From Amycolatopsis anabasis (GTDB lineage Bacteria; Actinomycetota; Actinomycetes; Mycobacteriales; Pseudonocardiaceae), in the NCBI RefSeq assembly GCF_009765355.1, contig NZ_VTHK01000004.1, positions 124,001 to 188,000 of the forward strand: DNA of 64,000 bases, read 5' to 3'. The number at the start of each line of letters is the position of its first letter. Position 1 is the stretch's first letter. Shown piece after piece: positions 9,177 to 17,103 of the stretch. The notes beneath the pieces are model-generated. The model made no database searches. It saw only the letters and a list, made by a program, of their open reading frames with translations, and had not been told where the DNA came from. Both the position numbers and the translations under genes were made by a program.

Positions 9177-9779
9177 GTGGCAGAGATCACCGCCTTCACC
9201 GAACGGGTCCGGGACTCCCTGCGCGAGGCGCTGCTCGACGCGGCCACCCGGCAGCTCCCGGACAAGGGTTACGCCGGGCTGCGCATGGCCGACGTCGCGG
9301 CCGCGGCCGGGGTGAGCAGGCAGACGGTCTACAACGAGTTCGGCAACAAGGCCACCCTGGTGCAGGCGGTGGCGCTGCGGACCGCGGGCGAGTTCCTGGA
9401 CGGCATCCAGCAGCGGTTCGCCGACGCGCCGGAACTGCTGGCCGGGGTGCGTTCGGCCGTCCGGTACACGATCGAGCACGCCCGGGAGAACCGCCTGGTC
9501 GCCGCGGCGCTCGGCACCGAGGCCGGTGAGGACCTGCTGCCGCTGCTGACCACCAAGGGCGAGCCGATCCTGCGCGCGGCCACCGAACTCGCCGCGAACC
9601 ACTACACCGAACGGCTGCCGTCGCTGAGCGCGGAGCACGCCGCGCTGCTCGCCGAGACCGTGGTCCGGCTCTCGCTGAGCCACCTGGTGCTGCGCACCCA
9701 TTCCGCGGCCGAGGCCGCCGACATGGTCTGCGCCGCGATCGCGCCCGCGATCGACCGGTATTCGTCCACAATGGAGTGA
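9177..9779 (+). CDS. TetR-family transcriptional regulator
   Basis: 200 residues. The N-terminal helix-turn-helix reads [26 protein letters not shown] at residues 39-64, the standard TetR DNA-binding signature, followed by an all-helical ligand-binding domain. The start is a GTG only nine bases from a likely operator. The R2lox gene begins 16 bases after its stop, so the regulator probably controls that oxidase as well as itself. The ligand is unknown; in R2lox neighbourhoods a lipid-like molecule is a fair guess but only inference. Confidence 0.85.
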   Translation: MAEITAFTERVRDSLREALLDAATRQLPDKGYAGLRMADVAAAAGVSRQTVYNEFGNKATLVQAVALRTAGEFLDGIQQRFADAPELLAGVRSAVRYTIEHARENRLVAAALGTEAGEDLLPLLTTKGEPILRAATELAANHYTERLPSLSAEHAALLAETVVRLSLSHLVLRTHSAAEAADMVCAAIAPAIDRYSSTME

Positions 9780-9795
9780 CACGAGAGGTGCCGAA

Positions 9796-10122
9796 ATGAC
9801 CGAGACCATCGCCGCCCGTCGCACCGGTTTCCAGTCGCTGCGGCGGGGCGGGCTCAACTGGGACGCCTTTCCGCTGCGGCTGTTCGTCAAGGGGAACAAG
9901 AAGTTCTGGAACCCGGCGGACATCGACTTCAGCCAGGACGCGGCGGACTGGCGGACGCTGACCGACGAGGAGCGGCGTTCGGCGACCTACCTGTGCGCGC
10001 AGTTCATCGCCGGTGAGGAAGCGGTCACCGAGGACATCCAGCCGTTCATGAAGGCGATGGCGGCCGAGGGGCGGCTCGGCGACGAGATGTACCTGACCCA
10101 GTTCTGCTTCGAGGACTCCGAA
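9796..10122 (+). pseudogene. R2-like ligand-binding oxidase, 5' part (interrupted by prophage)
   Basis: The first 109 codons of an R2lox gene (ferritin-like Mn/Fe oxidase related to ribonucleotide reductase R2). E74-x-x-V77 in GEEAVTED corresponds to the first metal ligand and to the Val that forms the ether crosslink in characterised R2lox. The frame leaves host DNA at codon 109 (GAA), which begins the E-x-x-H ligand motif, and continues into phage DNA for 32 unrelated residues to a stop ending at 10221. The 3' part resumes in frame at 55217. The 5' product lacks four of the six metal ligands completely and cannot be active. Confidence 0.9.
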
Positions 10123-10140
10123 CAAAGTAAGCCGGGGGAT
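10111..10140. other. attL, left prophage junction (core GAA at 10120-10122)
   Basis: Host reading frame up to GAGGACTCCGAA joins phage DNA starting CAAAGTAAGCCGGGGG. Comparison with the right junction at 55214-55216 leaves only GAA in common, typical of the very short cores of large serine integrases. The phage half-site contains CAAA (10123-10126) and CCGGGGG (10132-10138), which are inverted partners of TTTG and CCCCCGG in attR. Confidence 0.85.
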
Positions 10141-10191
10141 GTCGACGGTACACGTCGTCGGCCCGTCAGGGCAACACCCGAGGGGGAGCCG

Positions 10192-11160
10192 TCAGTCCGG
10201 CACTTGTTCTCGCTCCATTGACCGCCGCCACGGCTGGCACCACTCGGCGGACCGGTCTGCTGCGGGCATCGCCGTAAGCCCGGAACGGACCTCTGCCAGC
10301 CCTTGCTCTCGCTGGCCGAGGTGATAGAGGACGCGGCCTCGATAGAGCCCCCACAGGCCGTCTGAGTACCAGTACACGTCTTCAGGGGGCGTTCGTCCCG
10401 AGGTCTTCTCGGCGGACTTGTCGGCATCGGCGAGCGTCCTCTGAGCCTGATAGCTCTCGCCGAGCACGGCCTGAACCCTCGCGCGGTGATAGAGGCTCGA
10501 TACCCGGCGCATCGGATGCGCGCCCTTCACCCTCAGTGTTGCATCGATCAGGTCCCCGGCCTCACCCACATTGGCGTCACCCACCTTGAAGTGGGCAAGG
10601 AAGCTCAAGCCCCTGACTAGACGGTCTGGATCTTTCGCCGCTTTTGCGAGTTGAATACCTCGATCGATGCTGCCATCAGCCGCCTGTCGACGGCCGGTCG
10701 AAAACTCAAGCCAGCCTCGGTATTGCAGAATCTCACTTGCGACACACGCGGTCCGGCTATGCACAGCCAATCGGGCTTCCTTCGTCAAGCGCTCCGCAAG
10801 TAACGAAAACCCTCGCACAGCAGGAAGAACAGCGGCTGCACCGGAGTTATCCTCAAGTCGCCGAGTGGCTGAAAGAATCGATGCTAACTGGTCGGCAGGT
10901 GCACCCTCTGAACGGGCAATAAGTTCACCAGCTACCACACCGCCCGAAAGGGACAGAAACTCTCGACGGTCCATGTAGTCGCTCCAATCGGCTATGCCTA
11001 GCTCCCCCTCGTAAGCCGCGACTACATCATCAACTACTCGACGCTTGCCTGTCTCTACCAAACTCAGATATGACGCAGTGTAGTTCACGCGCTGCCCCAT
11101 CTGGGCGAGGCTTAGCCCTGCTGCCTGCCTAGCCATCCGCAGCATGTCACCTGTCGTCAT
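10192..11160 (-). CDS. XRE-type HTH regulator with C-terminal TPR-like repeats
   Basis: 322 residues. Residues 1-45 form a Cro/C1-type HTH ([26 protein letters not shown]). The rest is helical with TPR-like features, for example [20 protein letters not shown] and [23 protein letters not shown] plus TPR is the architecture of peptide-responsive regulators (RRNPP class) and of many actinobacterial regulators. The start may be the ATG at 11160 or the ATG at 11145, which has AGGTGAC before it. It lies next to attL. In the circular phage it would be transcribed towards attP and the integrase gene, from which integration separates it by 45 kb. Confidence 0.75.
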   Translation of the reverse strand: MTTGDMLRMARQAAGLSLAQMGQRVNYTASYLSLVETGKRRVVDDVVAAYEGELGIADWSDYMDRREFLSLSGGVVAGELIARSEGAPADQLASILSATRRLEDNSGAAAVLPAVRGFSLLAERLTKEARLAVHSRTACVASEILQYRGWLEFSTGRRQAADGSIDRGIQLAKAAKDPDRLVRGLSFLAHFKVGDANVGEAGDLIDATLRVKGAHPMRRVSSLYHRARVQAVLGESYQAQRTLADADKSAEKTSGRTPPEDVYWYSDGLWGLYRGRVLYHLGQREQGLAEVRSGLTAMPAADRSAEWCQPWRRSMEREQVPD

Positions 11161-11180
11161 GTCAACGCCCTGTCAACGCC
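11160..11180. promoter_or_regulatory. Tandem direct repeat at the start of the HTH-TPR gene
   Basis: TGTCAACGCC occurs at 11160-11169 and again at 11171-11180, a period of 11 bp, close to one turn of the helix. On the coding strand each copy reads GGCGTTGACA and contains TTGACA. The repeats abut or overlap the first ATG of the regulator gene, so they are candidates for an autoregulatory operator or a -35 element. Confidence 0.5.
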
Positions 11181-11471
11181 GAAACCGTTCCATCCTCGCA
11201 GTTCTCGTAAGAGGCTACCCGTGGGGCACGATCAACGGCTCACCTCTATACGTCCAGTAAGCCGCAGGACGCGAGCCAAGGTCACGCCCCACGCGGGCCA
11301 AAGTCAAGTCCCCACCGCACTGGCAGCCAATCAGCAGGTACGCCCGCCGGGGACTTGGCTTCGGCCTTTGTGACGACAGGGCCGGGTAGGGGCTGCGACT
11401 CGATGACGACCCCCTCCCGCAGTTAGCCGCTCGGCTCTGTCGTCCATCCACAAACCGCACTAGGAGACGTC
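11181..11471. other. Divergent intergenic region, regulator versus BRO operon
   Basis: This 291-bp stretch separates the leftward HTH-TPR gene from the rightward small-peptide/BRO operon, so it should hold both promoters. On the reverse strand TTGACT lies near 11306 followed by a GC-rich spacer with no good -10. A reverse-strand reading of about 81 codons exists but has no ribosome binding site or family resemblance. AGGAG at 11462-11466 serves the gene at 11472. I see nothing else. Confidence 0.4.
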
Positions 11472-11621
11472 ATGGGCTGGGTTCTGGCGACGATGGGAGC
11501 CGTCCTAGCGCTCACCGTGTTCGTGCCCATCTGGCACGCGCTGATGAACAGGACGCAGCTCGGCGCGCTTCTCTACGTGTGGTGGCTCAACACAGTCCGC
11601 CCGGTATGGCGGCGTAGATAG
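11472..11621 (+). CDS. 49-residue single-span membrane peptide
   Basis: The ATG at 11472 is preceded by TAGGAGACGTC, a good ribosome binding site. The peptide has a hydrophobic N-terminal span (residues 2-23), then HALMNRTQLGALLYVWWLNT, and a basic end (VRPVWRRR), so it is a short membrane or export peptide. It is the first gene of the rightward operon with the BRO gene 8 bases downstream and is divergent from the HTH-TPR regulator. No family is recognised. A role in lysogeny control or peptide signalling is speculation. Confidence 0.6.
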   Translation: MGWVLATMGAVLALTVFVPIWHALMNRTQLGALLYVWWLNTVRPVWRRR

Positions 11622-11629
11622 GGAACAGA

Positions 11630-11992
11630 ATGGTCGCGGTTAACGAGCCCTTCAGGGAATTCACCTATGAAGGGCAGCGGGTAAGAGTTGTACACTTGGC
11701 CGGGACGCCAATGTTCGCAGCGTCCGATGTGTGCGAGGTACTGGGCTACGAAGATGCCCCTGTGAAACTCCTTGTACCCGTGCTTGTGCGTGGCGGAAAG
11801 GTAATCGCTATCCGCACACCTCCTGGCGCTGAGACCGTCGCGACCATACGGCTTGACGACCTAATGTACTTGATCACGCGCAGCATAAAACAAGAGCAGG
11901 CCCGCCGGTTCGAGGAGTGGCTGAAAGCAAAAGTACTGCCCGAGATCCGGGCAGGGGTAAACAACGGCGCGGAGGAAGGAGGACCGGCGTAG
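11630..11992 (+). CDS. BRO-N domain protein (candidate antirepressor)
   Basis: 120 residues forming a BRO family N-terminal domain: FTYEGQRVRVVHLAGTPMFAASDVCEVLGYED, then IRLDDLMYLITRSIKQEQARRFEEWLKAKVLPEIR, the usual ending of Bro-N. Such domains bind DNA and occur in prophage antirepressors. The C-terminal partner domain (for example KilA or Ant) is absent, so this is a minimal version. It lies in the small operon that faces the HTH-TPR regulator. Confidence 0.8.
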   Translation: MVAVNEPFREFTYEGQRVRVVHLAGTPMFAASDVCEVLGYEDAPVKLLVPVLVRGGKVIAIRTPPGAETVATIRLDDLMYLITRSIKQEQARRFEEWLKAKVLPEIRAGVNNGAEEGGPA

Positions 11993-12060
11993 ACATGTCT
12001 GATGTGCCCATAGCAAGCTGATTGTCATTTCCAACAGATTCCGAGTTCTTGTCTAGACTG

Positions 12061-12092
12061 CCCCGGCACCCACTCCCTCAACGGTGTCGGGG
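12061..12092. terminator. Hairpin between the BRO gene and the next gene
   Basis: CCCCGGCACC at 12061-12070 pairs with GGTGTCGGGG at 12083-12092 with one G-U pair and a 12-base loop. No clear U-run follows, so it may attenuate rather than fully stop transcription of the two small genes downstream. Confidence 0.4.
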
Positions 12093-12119
12093 TTGTCTTA
12101 TGCAACCACAGGGAGCCAC

Positions 12120-12368
12120 ATGAAAGAGGCCGACGCCTGGAACGCTGCTCGCAACGCCTTCCGTTCAAAGTCGCGGGCATTGCACGACTACGAGCAAGAC
12201 GAGTTCGTGGTTTCCGCACGTCAAACCAGAGAGAGCCTTCTATCGCTCATAGCGGAGTGGAGACGAGAGAACGTTCTGGCGGCAATCCTTACCCCGCTGC
12301 GCGAAGACGACGATCCGGTTGCCCGAGACCTGGCTATCAAGATACTGGAAGACAAGGAGCCGATTTGA
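12120..12368 (+). CDS. Phage hypothetical protein, 82 aa
   Basis: A charged, probably helical protein with no recognised domain. The ATG at 12120 follows CAGGGAGCCAC, a ribosome binding site, which favours it over an upstream GTG. Its TGA overlaps the next ATG by one base (TGATG), so the following 38-residue gene is translationally coupled. I cannot assign a function. Confidence 0.55.
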   Translation: MKEADAWNAARNAFRSKSRALHDYEQDEFVVSARQTRESLLSLIAEWRRENVLAAILTPLREDDDPVARDLAIKILEDKEPI

Positions 12369-12484
12369 TGGCGGACGAGCGAACTGCTGCGGAAAGGGAG
12401 CGCAGCCGAGACCGCGCCGAAGAAGCACGGGAGCTTGGCAACGAAGCACTCCGCAGTCTGGGGGGCAAAGAGCCAAGTAAGTAA
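12368..12484 (+). CDS. Phage hypothetical peptide, 38 aa
   Basis: A highly charged peptide (ADERTAAERERSRDRAEEAR), likely a single amphipathic helix, that starts in the stop codon of the preceding gene (TGATG). It ends 11 bases before a strong terminator stem. Coupled translation supports it as a real gene; the function is unknown. Confidence 0.5.
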   Translation: MADERTAAERERSRDRAEEARELGNEALRSLGGKEPSK

Positions 12485-12494
12485 ATACCCGGAA

Positions 12495-12538
12495 ACGCAA
12501 AAAGGCCCCCTCCCGCGAAGGGAGGGGGCGCTTTGCGT
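12495..12538. terminator. Bidirectional terminator between convergent operons
   Basis: CCCCCTCCC (12506-12514) and GGGAGGGGG (12520-12528) form a nine-pair GC stem with a five-base loop. A-rich and T-rich flanks (ACGCAAAAAGG and GCTTTGCGT) extend it on both sides. It separates the rightward BRO operon from the leftward early block ending at 12540. Confidence 0.85.
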
Positions 12539-12539
12539 A

Positions 12540-12803
12540 TTAGGCGGGTTTAGCAGGCTCGGACGTCTCCGACGTCTTCGCGGTGATCAGTCGGAAGACG
12601 AACGTCCAGACGAACACGACGACGGCCAGGGCTCCGAAGACCAGCCAGATGGCCGCGACGATCGCCCACCAAGCGAGCAGGAACGGGGACAGGAGCAGCC
12701 ACTTCGTCACTGTGGCGGCCAGGCTGCCCGTGCGGCTAACGCCGCCGAGCGGGACCGAGTACGAGAACGGCCCCGGGAGGGGTACGTGGAGGTGAGCAGG
12801 CAC
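12540..12803 (-). CDS. Phage membrane protein, 87 aa
   Basis: Starts at a GTG with AAAGGAGG six bases upstream. There is a polar N-terminus of about 33 residues, then one long hydrophobic region (residues 34-70, TVTKWLLLSPFLLAWW onward) that could be two helices, and a charged tail. It is the last gene of the leftward early block. No family recognised. Confidence 0.6.
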   Translation of the reverse strand: MPAHLHVPLPGPFSYSVPLGGVSRTGSLAATVTKWLLLSPFLLAWWAIVAAIWLVFGALAVVVFVWTFVFRLITAKTSETSEPAKPA

Positions 12804-12851
12804 GGCGGCCTCCTTTCTTACCCGGAGGTATCGGCCGCCTGACCTGGGGCG

Positions 12852-13205
12852 TTACCCCTCATCGATGCGGATCTCCACCCGGTCTTCCTCGTACAGGGTG
12901 AGTTCATGCCGAAGCTTCCCGTCCGGGTCCAGGCGCAAGATGCTCCACGATGGTGCACCGGTCAACGGGTGTGTGCCGACCTGTACCTCAGCCACTTCGA
13001 CGTGCCACCCCTGGTAGTCGATGTGCTGACCGGGCCGGATCTCGTTGGGGTGGGTAGGCACCACGGTCTCCTCTCGGAAGTCGTGGACCGATCGTACGGC
13101 GACCTCGGCCATGCCCTCGTAGAAGTCCTCCGGCTCCTGGTGCCCGCTGTGCTCCCAATCCCAGGCGGCCAGCTTCTTGGCCACGTGCTCGATCAGCTCC
13201 GTCAT
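12852..13205 (-). CDS. Phage hypothetical protein, 117 aa
   Basis: A soluble acidic protein starting MTELIEHVAKKLAAWDWEHS, with a later beta-rich half (GWHVEVAEVQVGTHPLTG). The N-terminal helix pattern resembles small phage proteins of unknown function in replication blocks. Its ATG overlaps the stop of the preceding gene (ATGA), so it is coupled to it. Confidence 0.6.
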   Translation of the reverse strand: MTELIEHVAKKLAAWDWEHSGHQEPEDFYEGMAEVAVRSVHDFREETVVPTHPNEIRPGQHIDYQGWHVEVAEVQVGTHPLTGAPSWSILRLDPDGKLRHELTLYEEDRVEIRIDEG

Positions 13206-13402
13206 TCGCCCTCCGTCTGCAAGCTCACCAAGGCCACGCCAGGGAGACGGACGGTCATGTCGGGGAACGCGGACCAGTACCCGGCTGCACGCTTCTCCTC
13301 CACGATGATCTTGTCCAGCGGGCCTGTGGTGACCCCGGACAGCACGGCCAGCTCCTTACCGTCCTTCGATACGGTCAGCTCGAAGTCGTACGGCCCGCTC
13401 AC
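13202..13402 (-). CDS. Phage hypothetical protein, 66 aa
   Basis: A short beta-rich protein (PYDFELTVSKDGKELAVLSG) with no recognised domain. The GTG start overlaps the stop of the upstream gene by GTGA, and its own stop overlaps the next ATG, so it is one link in a chain of coupled genes from 15274 down to 12852. Confidence 0.6.
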   Translation of the reverse strand: MSGPYDFELTVSKDGKELAVLSGVTTGPLDKIIVEEKRAAGYWSAFPDMTVRLPGVALVSLQTEGE

Positions 13403-13722
13403 TTCTTCGGCCTCCCGGTCCGCCGGAACGGCGACAGCCGTTCGATCAGGCCCTCCAGGGCGCTGACCATCTCGTCTCCGCCGGGGTGCGGGACGCTGAT
13501 CCCGTCCGAGTACCCGAGGAACTGCGGACCGCCGTAGTCGTTCGTCTCCGTCCCCGAGAAGATCGGCTGCGGGGGCACGACCCAGTACACGGGACCGGTG
13601 CCGTCCCGGCCTCGGAGCATCTTCAGCGCAGTCTCCGCTCGGGAGAGCACCGTCCGGACCTGCACCAAGACATCAGTCGTGTCCCGGCCGAAGTCGATCT
13701 CTGGCGCGCGGTCATCGGTCAC
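13399..13722 (-). CDS. Phage hypothetical protein, 107 aa
   Basis: Start GTG at 13722 overlapping the upstream TGA (GTGA). The protein has an N-terminal helix (TTDVLVQVRTVLSRAETALK) and a Pro/Gly-rich middle, ending with a helix and a basic tail RRTGRPKK that could contact nucleic acid. No family recognised. Longer upstream reading in this frame lies inside the HAD-like gene and is not coding. Confidence 0.6.
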   Translation of the reverse strand: MTDDRAPEIDFGRDTTDVLVQVRTVLSRAETALKMLRGRDGTGPVYWVVPPQPIFSGTETNDYGGPQFLGYSDGISVPHPGGDEMVSALEGLIERLSPFRRTGRPKK

Positions 13723-14198
13723 TTGCCCTCCCCGCACAGCTTCGAGGCCAGCCGGAACATCTCGGTCCACGACCGTGCGAACCGCTTCTGACGCAACTCG
13801 ACCGTCTTCGTGATCGAACGAGTGGACAGGCCACCTGGAGCCCATACGTCGTCCTCGGCGTGGACCGATCGGTCGTCGATGTAGGCGGCGGCCAGGAGCT
13901 TCCCGCACACGATCTTGTGGAACGTGATGCCCCAGTAGTTCAGCCACGCCTCGATGGCCTCGTAGTCCGTCCAGGGGCGCGACGTGTGGATGACGATCTT
14001 CCATCCGTCGATCACTGCTTCGTCGAGCTTGTGGACGTTCCGCCAGATCGGATTGCCGATCTCGGACGTCGGGTTGTCTGGCGTCCACAGGGGCTCGGCC
14101 AGGGTGCCGTCTAGGTCGACGGCCAGCCAGAGCAGGTTCTTCCTCGGCTCGGGCAGCTTCGGGCCGGTGTCGAGGTACCCAACGGTCTCCCAGTTCAC
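13719..14198 (-). CDS. HAD-like phosphatase of phage
   Basis: 159 residues from a GTG that overlaps the upstream stop. WLAVDLDGTLAEP matches HAD motif I with the nucleophile and acid/base Asp pair, VIHTSRPWTDYEA matches motif II, and AYIDDRSV matches motif IV. Small phage HAD proteins of this kind are related to polynucleotide-kinase phosphatase domains and nucleotidases. It adjoins a dNTP diphosphohydrolase-type gene, which suggests a role in nucleotide or nucleic-acid end metabolism. Confidence 0.7.
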   Translation of the reverse strand: MNWETVGYLDTGPKLPEPRKNLLWLAVDLDGTLAEPLWTPDNPTSEIGNPIWRNVHKLDEAVIDGWKIVIHTSRPWTDYEAIEAWLNYWGITFHKIVCGKLLAAAYIDDRSVHAEDDVWAPGGLSTRSITKTVELRQKRFARSWTEMFRLASKLCGEGK

Positions 14199-14578
14199 TC
14201 GCCCGCCTCCCACCTGCTGACGGCCTCGGGCAGCTTCTTCGGGGCCTCTGCCGCTGCGACCTTCCGCCTCGTCTGCTCGGCGGCGAACAGGTTGAAACAC
14301 ACCGCCGCGAGGTGGTTCTCAGTCCGGTCGCCTTCGAGGTACTGGAAGTGGTGCCGGAGCCCGGAGGCGTCCATCCGGTCGGCCTCTTCCTTCGAGTTGG
14401 CCAGCTCCCAATTCCGGTCCCCGTACTTCTCCGCTCCCCGGGCCATCAGCTCGGCCAGCTCCCGCAGGAACCACAGGGGGATCAGGTCGTACCGGGGCTT
14501 GCCCTCCTGGGCGTCCCGACGCATCCCAGACTCGAACTCGTGCCGCTTGCCGGAGTCGAGCGTCACGAACTCGCTCAA
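14195..14578 (-). CDS. dATP/dGTP diphosphohydrolase-domain protein (DUF5664-like)
   Basis: 127 residues beginning at a TTG that overlaps the upstream stop (TTGA). It contains KPRYDLIPLWFLRELAEL, MARGAEKYGDRNWEL and DASGLRHHFQYLEG, the pattern of MazG-related phage proteins annotated as dATP/dGTP diphosphohydrolases. In phages this family shapes the dNTP pool, in some cases to support use of modified bases. The polymerase gene lies 700 bases upstream in the same transcript. Confidence 0.75.
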   Translation of the reverse strand: MSEFVTLDSGKRHEFESGMRRDAQEGKPRYDLIPLWFLRELAELMARGAEKYGDRNWELANSKEEADRMDASGLRHHFQYLEGDRTENHLAAVCFNLFAAEQTRRKVAAAEAPKKLPEAVSRWEAGE

Positions 14579-14826
14579 ATACTCTCCTCCTTCAGGAATC
14601 GAAGAATCTCGGTGCGAAGCTTCGCCTCGATGCGAGGCTTTCCGCTGCGCTCGTCGAAGTAGCGGATCGTCGGAACCAGCCCGATGTTGTATTCCGCGCG
14701 GACTGCGGGGGTCGCCTCGCGGTACGCGAACTTGACGCCGTTCTCCCGCGCCCACTTCTCCGCCAGCGCCCGGAGGTCATCGGTCTCGACTCCCCCGCCC
14801 AGGCCGAAGAACGTCAAGTGCTTCAC
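14575..14826 (-). CDS. Thioredoxin-fold-like small protein
   Basis: 83 residues from a GTG overlapping the upstream TGA. VKHLTFFG, a helix (DDLRALAEKWARENGV), and GLVPTIRYFDERSG with its likely cis-Pro resemble a thioredoxin or glutaredoxin fold. There is no CxxC at the N-terminus, so it is not a standard redox enzyme. Cluster A phages carry an NrdH-like gene in this position, but here the active site is missing and the match is only structural inference. Confidence 0.45.
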   Translation of the reverse strand: MKHLTFFGLGGGVETDDLRALAEKWARENGVKFAYREATPAVRAEYNIGLVPTIRYFDERSGKPRIEAKLRTEILRFLKEESI

Positions 14827-15062
14827 TTCTTGCCTCCGAAGTACTTCGCCAGCGTTTCCGCGATCGCCTCGTCCTGTGTTCGCCCGTCATCACCGAACGG
14901 AACATCCACGTCGATTGCCGCGATCGTGTAGCTTCCGAACTTCAGCCGGACGATGTGCAGAGCGGGCTCAGGCGCAGGTTCCGCGCCGCCGCTTTCCCAT
15001 TGGTCGAGTTCCCAGGCGTTCCACTCCGGATTCACTTCGAGTTGTGCTGAGATGATGTTCAT
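14823..15062 (-). CDS. Phage hypothetical protein, 79 aa
   Basis: ATG at 15062 preceded by AGGAGGACAA, a strong ribosome binding site. The protein is acidic, with WNAWELDQWES near residue 12 and a C-terminal helix ending in YFGGKK. Its stop overlaps the start of the next gene by four bases. No family recognised. Confidence 0.6.
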   Translation of the reverse strand: MNIISAQLEVNPEWNAWELDQWESGGAEPAPEPALHIVRLKFGSYTIAAIDVDVPFGDDGRTQDEAIAETLAKYFGGKK

Positions 15063-15073
15063 TTGTCCTCCTT

Positions 15074-15274
15074 CTAGAAGTCGTGCGCGCACAGCGGGCA
15101 CACATAGACCCGGTCCGGGTCTGTTTCCGGCTGGAACCCGACCTCGTTCGCTATCTCTCGCTCGCGGCGAAGCAGTTCATCGGCCGTGGCGAACACGTGG
15201 CCGCATTCGCCACACACCCGGTAGTAGTTCTCGGGCAGCGGCTCGTGGCCGTGGAAGAAACATTCGTCGTTCAT
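15074..15274 (-). CDS. Phage zinc-ribbon protein, 66 aa
   Basis: Two CxxC-type pairs, CGECGH near residue 21 and CPLCAHDF at the C-terminus, plus an N-terminal MNDECFFHGH, predict one or two zinc sites. Its ATG overlaps the polymerase stop (ATGA), so it is coupled to the polymerase. It could be a replication accessory, but that is inference from position. Confidence 0.65.
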   Translation of the reverse strand: MNDECFFHGHEPLPENYYRVCGECGHVFATADELLRREREIANEVGFQPETDPDRVYVCPLCAHDF

Positions 15275-17079
15275 GCAGCGGCTCCGTACAACGAGCCCCA
15301 AGACCGCTTACCGACCTCGGGGTCAGTTCCGATGAACACAGGCCCCATCTGTTCGGCCATGTGCCGGGCGATCTGCTCCGCGCCCCACTGCGCGTGCTTC
15401 GCGGGCAGGGACGCCACGACCTCGTCATGGATAGGCAGGCGCAGGTACCGGGTGAAACCGGCCTTGTGGAGCCGAATGAGGCCCCGGCAGGTCACGTCCC
15501 GACTGGACGACTGGACGAGGTAGTTCAGGGCGCTGTAGGCCCTGTCAGGGTCGACCGGCAGTCGACGCCCCACCGGTGTGGTGATGTAGCCGTTCTGCCG
15601 GGCCTCGATCTGGAGCTTCCGGGAAAGCTTCTGCACTCCTGGGTATGCCTTGTCGAAGCCCTCGACCACGCGCTTGGCCGTGGCCATGTCCAGGCCGGTC
15701 TGTTCAGCCACGGTCTTGGCTCCGCCGCCGTAGACCCGGCCGAAGTTCACGACCTTGGCCCACTTCCGCTCCTTGTCGTCCTTCGTGATGTGGTCTCCGA
15801 AGGCCGCTTGAGCGGTCATCAGGTGGAGGTCGGCCCCCTCGGCGAACGCCTGGATCATCGTCGGGTCGCCGGAGAGCGCAGCCAGGACGCGAAGCTCCTG
15901 CGCCTGGTAGTCGACAGAGCCGATCAGATGGCCCTCGTCCGCCACGAAGCAGCGCCGGATCATGAAGTCGCCCGAGGGCAACGTCTGGGCCGGAATGCCC
16001 GTGATGCTCATCCGCGCCGTGCGGGCGCGAAGGGCGTTGATCGAGGCATGGCAACGGCCGTCGCTGTCCATGTTGGACAAGAACCCGTCAACCCACGTGG
16101 ACCTCCACTTGCGGGCCTTCTTGGCCTCCTTCACCGCAATGGCGAACTCGTCACCCTGCTGGACCAGTTCATCAAGGAGCTTCTTGTCCACCTTCCGCTT
16201 GCCGGTCGGCGTGCGGTCGGTGATCTTGACGCCTCGGGACTCCAGGACGTCGGCAACCTGCTCAGTGCTGTTGACGTTCTCGCACCCGAGCTTGGCCGCG
16301 ATCTCCGTGTACGCCTGCTCCTCCCCCGCCAGCCGGGCCGACAGCTCCAGCGTGTAGTCCACGTCGAGCAGGAAGCCAGTCCGCTCCATGTACGAGCAGA
16401 TCTCGGCAATCTTGTGCTCGTAAGAGATCAGACCCCGCGCCGAGCTGGGCACCAAGGGCATGAGTTTCCCGGCCAGCCGGGCGGCCAGGACCGTATCCAT
16501 GCCCGCGTACAGGTTGTACTCGGGATGGAACGTGTCCACCTTGGACCAGATGCGCGACTTGGTCGTCTTGTGTTCCTTGGCAAGTCGGGCCATCAGACCC
16601 TTGACCTCATCGGCTGCCTGGGCGTCGATGTGGTGGGCGGTCAAGGCTTCGAGGCCCTGCCCAATCCCACCTTCTTCCTGTCCCCGGGGGTCGGCCAGGT
16701 GCGCCAGTATCTTGGTGTCCAACACCTTGGGCCATAGCTTCTCCATCTCCACGCCCAAGTGCCGGTCGAACTCCTGGAGGTCGAAGACGCCATTCTGGAA
16801 GACGAGCTTGTCCACGCCGAGGAGAGCCCGGCGAGCGTCCTCCTTGAACCGCCCGCCGAGTTCTACCGGGATTACCCACGACTCGGTCTTGGTCCCGAAC
16901 TGGACCAGCCGTAGCCGGTGGTCCTGGCCGTAGATGTCCAGGCCCGTCGATTCCGAGTCAACCGCGAGGGCGCGAAGGTTGGACCGCACGAAGTCCCGGA
17001 AGGTTTCCAGGTCGTCCTCATGCTCTGCGACCTTGATAGAAACCGGCTCGCCCTCGACCACGTAGCGGTGTTCCTTCAC
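15271..17079 (-). CDS. Family A DNA polymerase (phage Pol I)
   Basis: 602 residues. The N-terminal third is a 3'-5' exonuclease: ALAVDSESTGLD (DxE), QNGVFDLQEFD, and YAGMDTVLAARL (Yx3D). The polymerase domain has motif A DYQAQELRVLAAL, motif B KWAKVVNFGRVYGGGA and motif C LPIHDEV, with catalytic Asp residues in A and C intact. There is no 5'-nuclease domain, as in phage replicative Pol I enzymes. Motif A has DYQAQE where DYSQIE is usual, which could affect nucleotide selection. The GTG start follows AAGGAGAGGCG. It replicates phage DNA. Confidence 0.92.
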   Translation of the reverse strand: MKEHRYVVEGEPVSIKVAEHEDDLETFRDFVRSNLRALAVDSESTGLDIYGQDHRLRLVQFGTKTESWVIPVELGGRFKEDARRALLGVDKLVFQNGVFDLQEFDRHLGVEMEKLWPKVLDTKILAHLADPRGQEEGGIGQGLEALTAHHIDAQAADEVKGLMARLAKEHKTTKSRIWSKVDTFHPEYNLYAGMDTVLAARLAGKLMPLVPSSARGLISYEHKIAEICSYMERTGFLLDVDYTLELSARLAGEEQAYTEIAAKLGCENVNSTEQVADVLESRGVKITDRTPTGKRKVDKKLLDELVQQGDEFAIAVKEAKKARKWRSTWVDGFLSNMDSDGRCHASINALRARTARMSITGIPAQTLPSGDFMIRRCFVADEGHLIGSVDYQAQELRVLAALSGDPTMIQAFAEGADLHLMTAQAAFGDHITKDDKERKWAKVVNFGRVYGGGAKTVAEQTGLDMATAKRVVEGFDKAYPGVQKLSRKLQIEARQNGYITTPVGRRLPVDPDRAYSALNYLVQSSSRDVTCRGLIRLHKAGFTRYLRLPIHDEVVASLPAKHAQWGAEQIARHMAEQMGPVFIGTDPEVGKRSWGSLYGAAA

Positions 17080-17103
17080 CGCCTCTCCTTTCGCTGCGGT
17101 CGA

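Noticed and set aside
11215-11460. Minus-strand 81-codon frame upstream of the HTH-TPR gene
   Set aside because: No ribosome binding site, no recognisable pattern, and it would cover the region where both divergent promoters must be.
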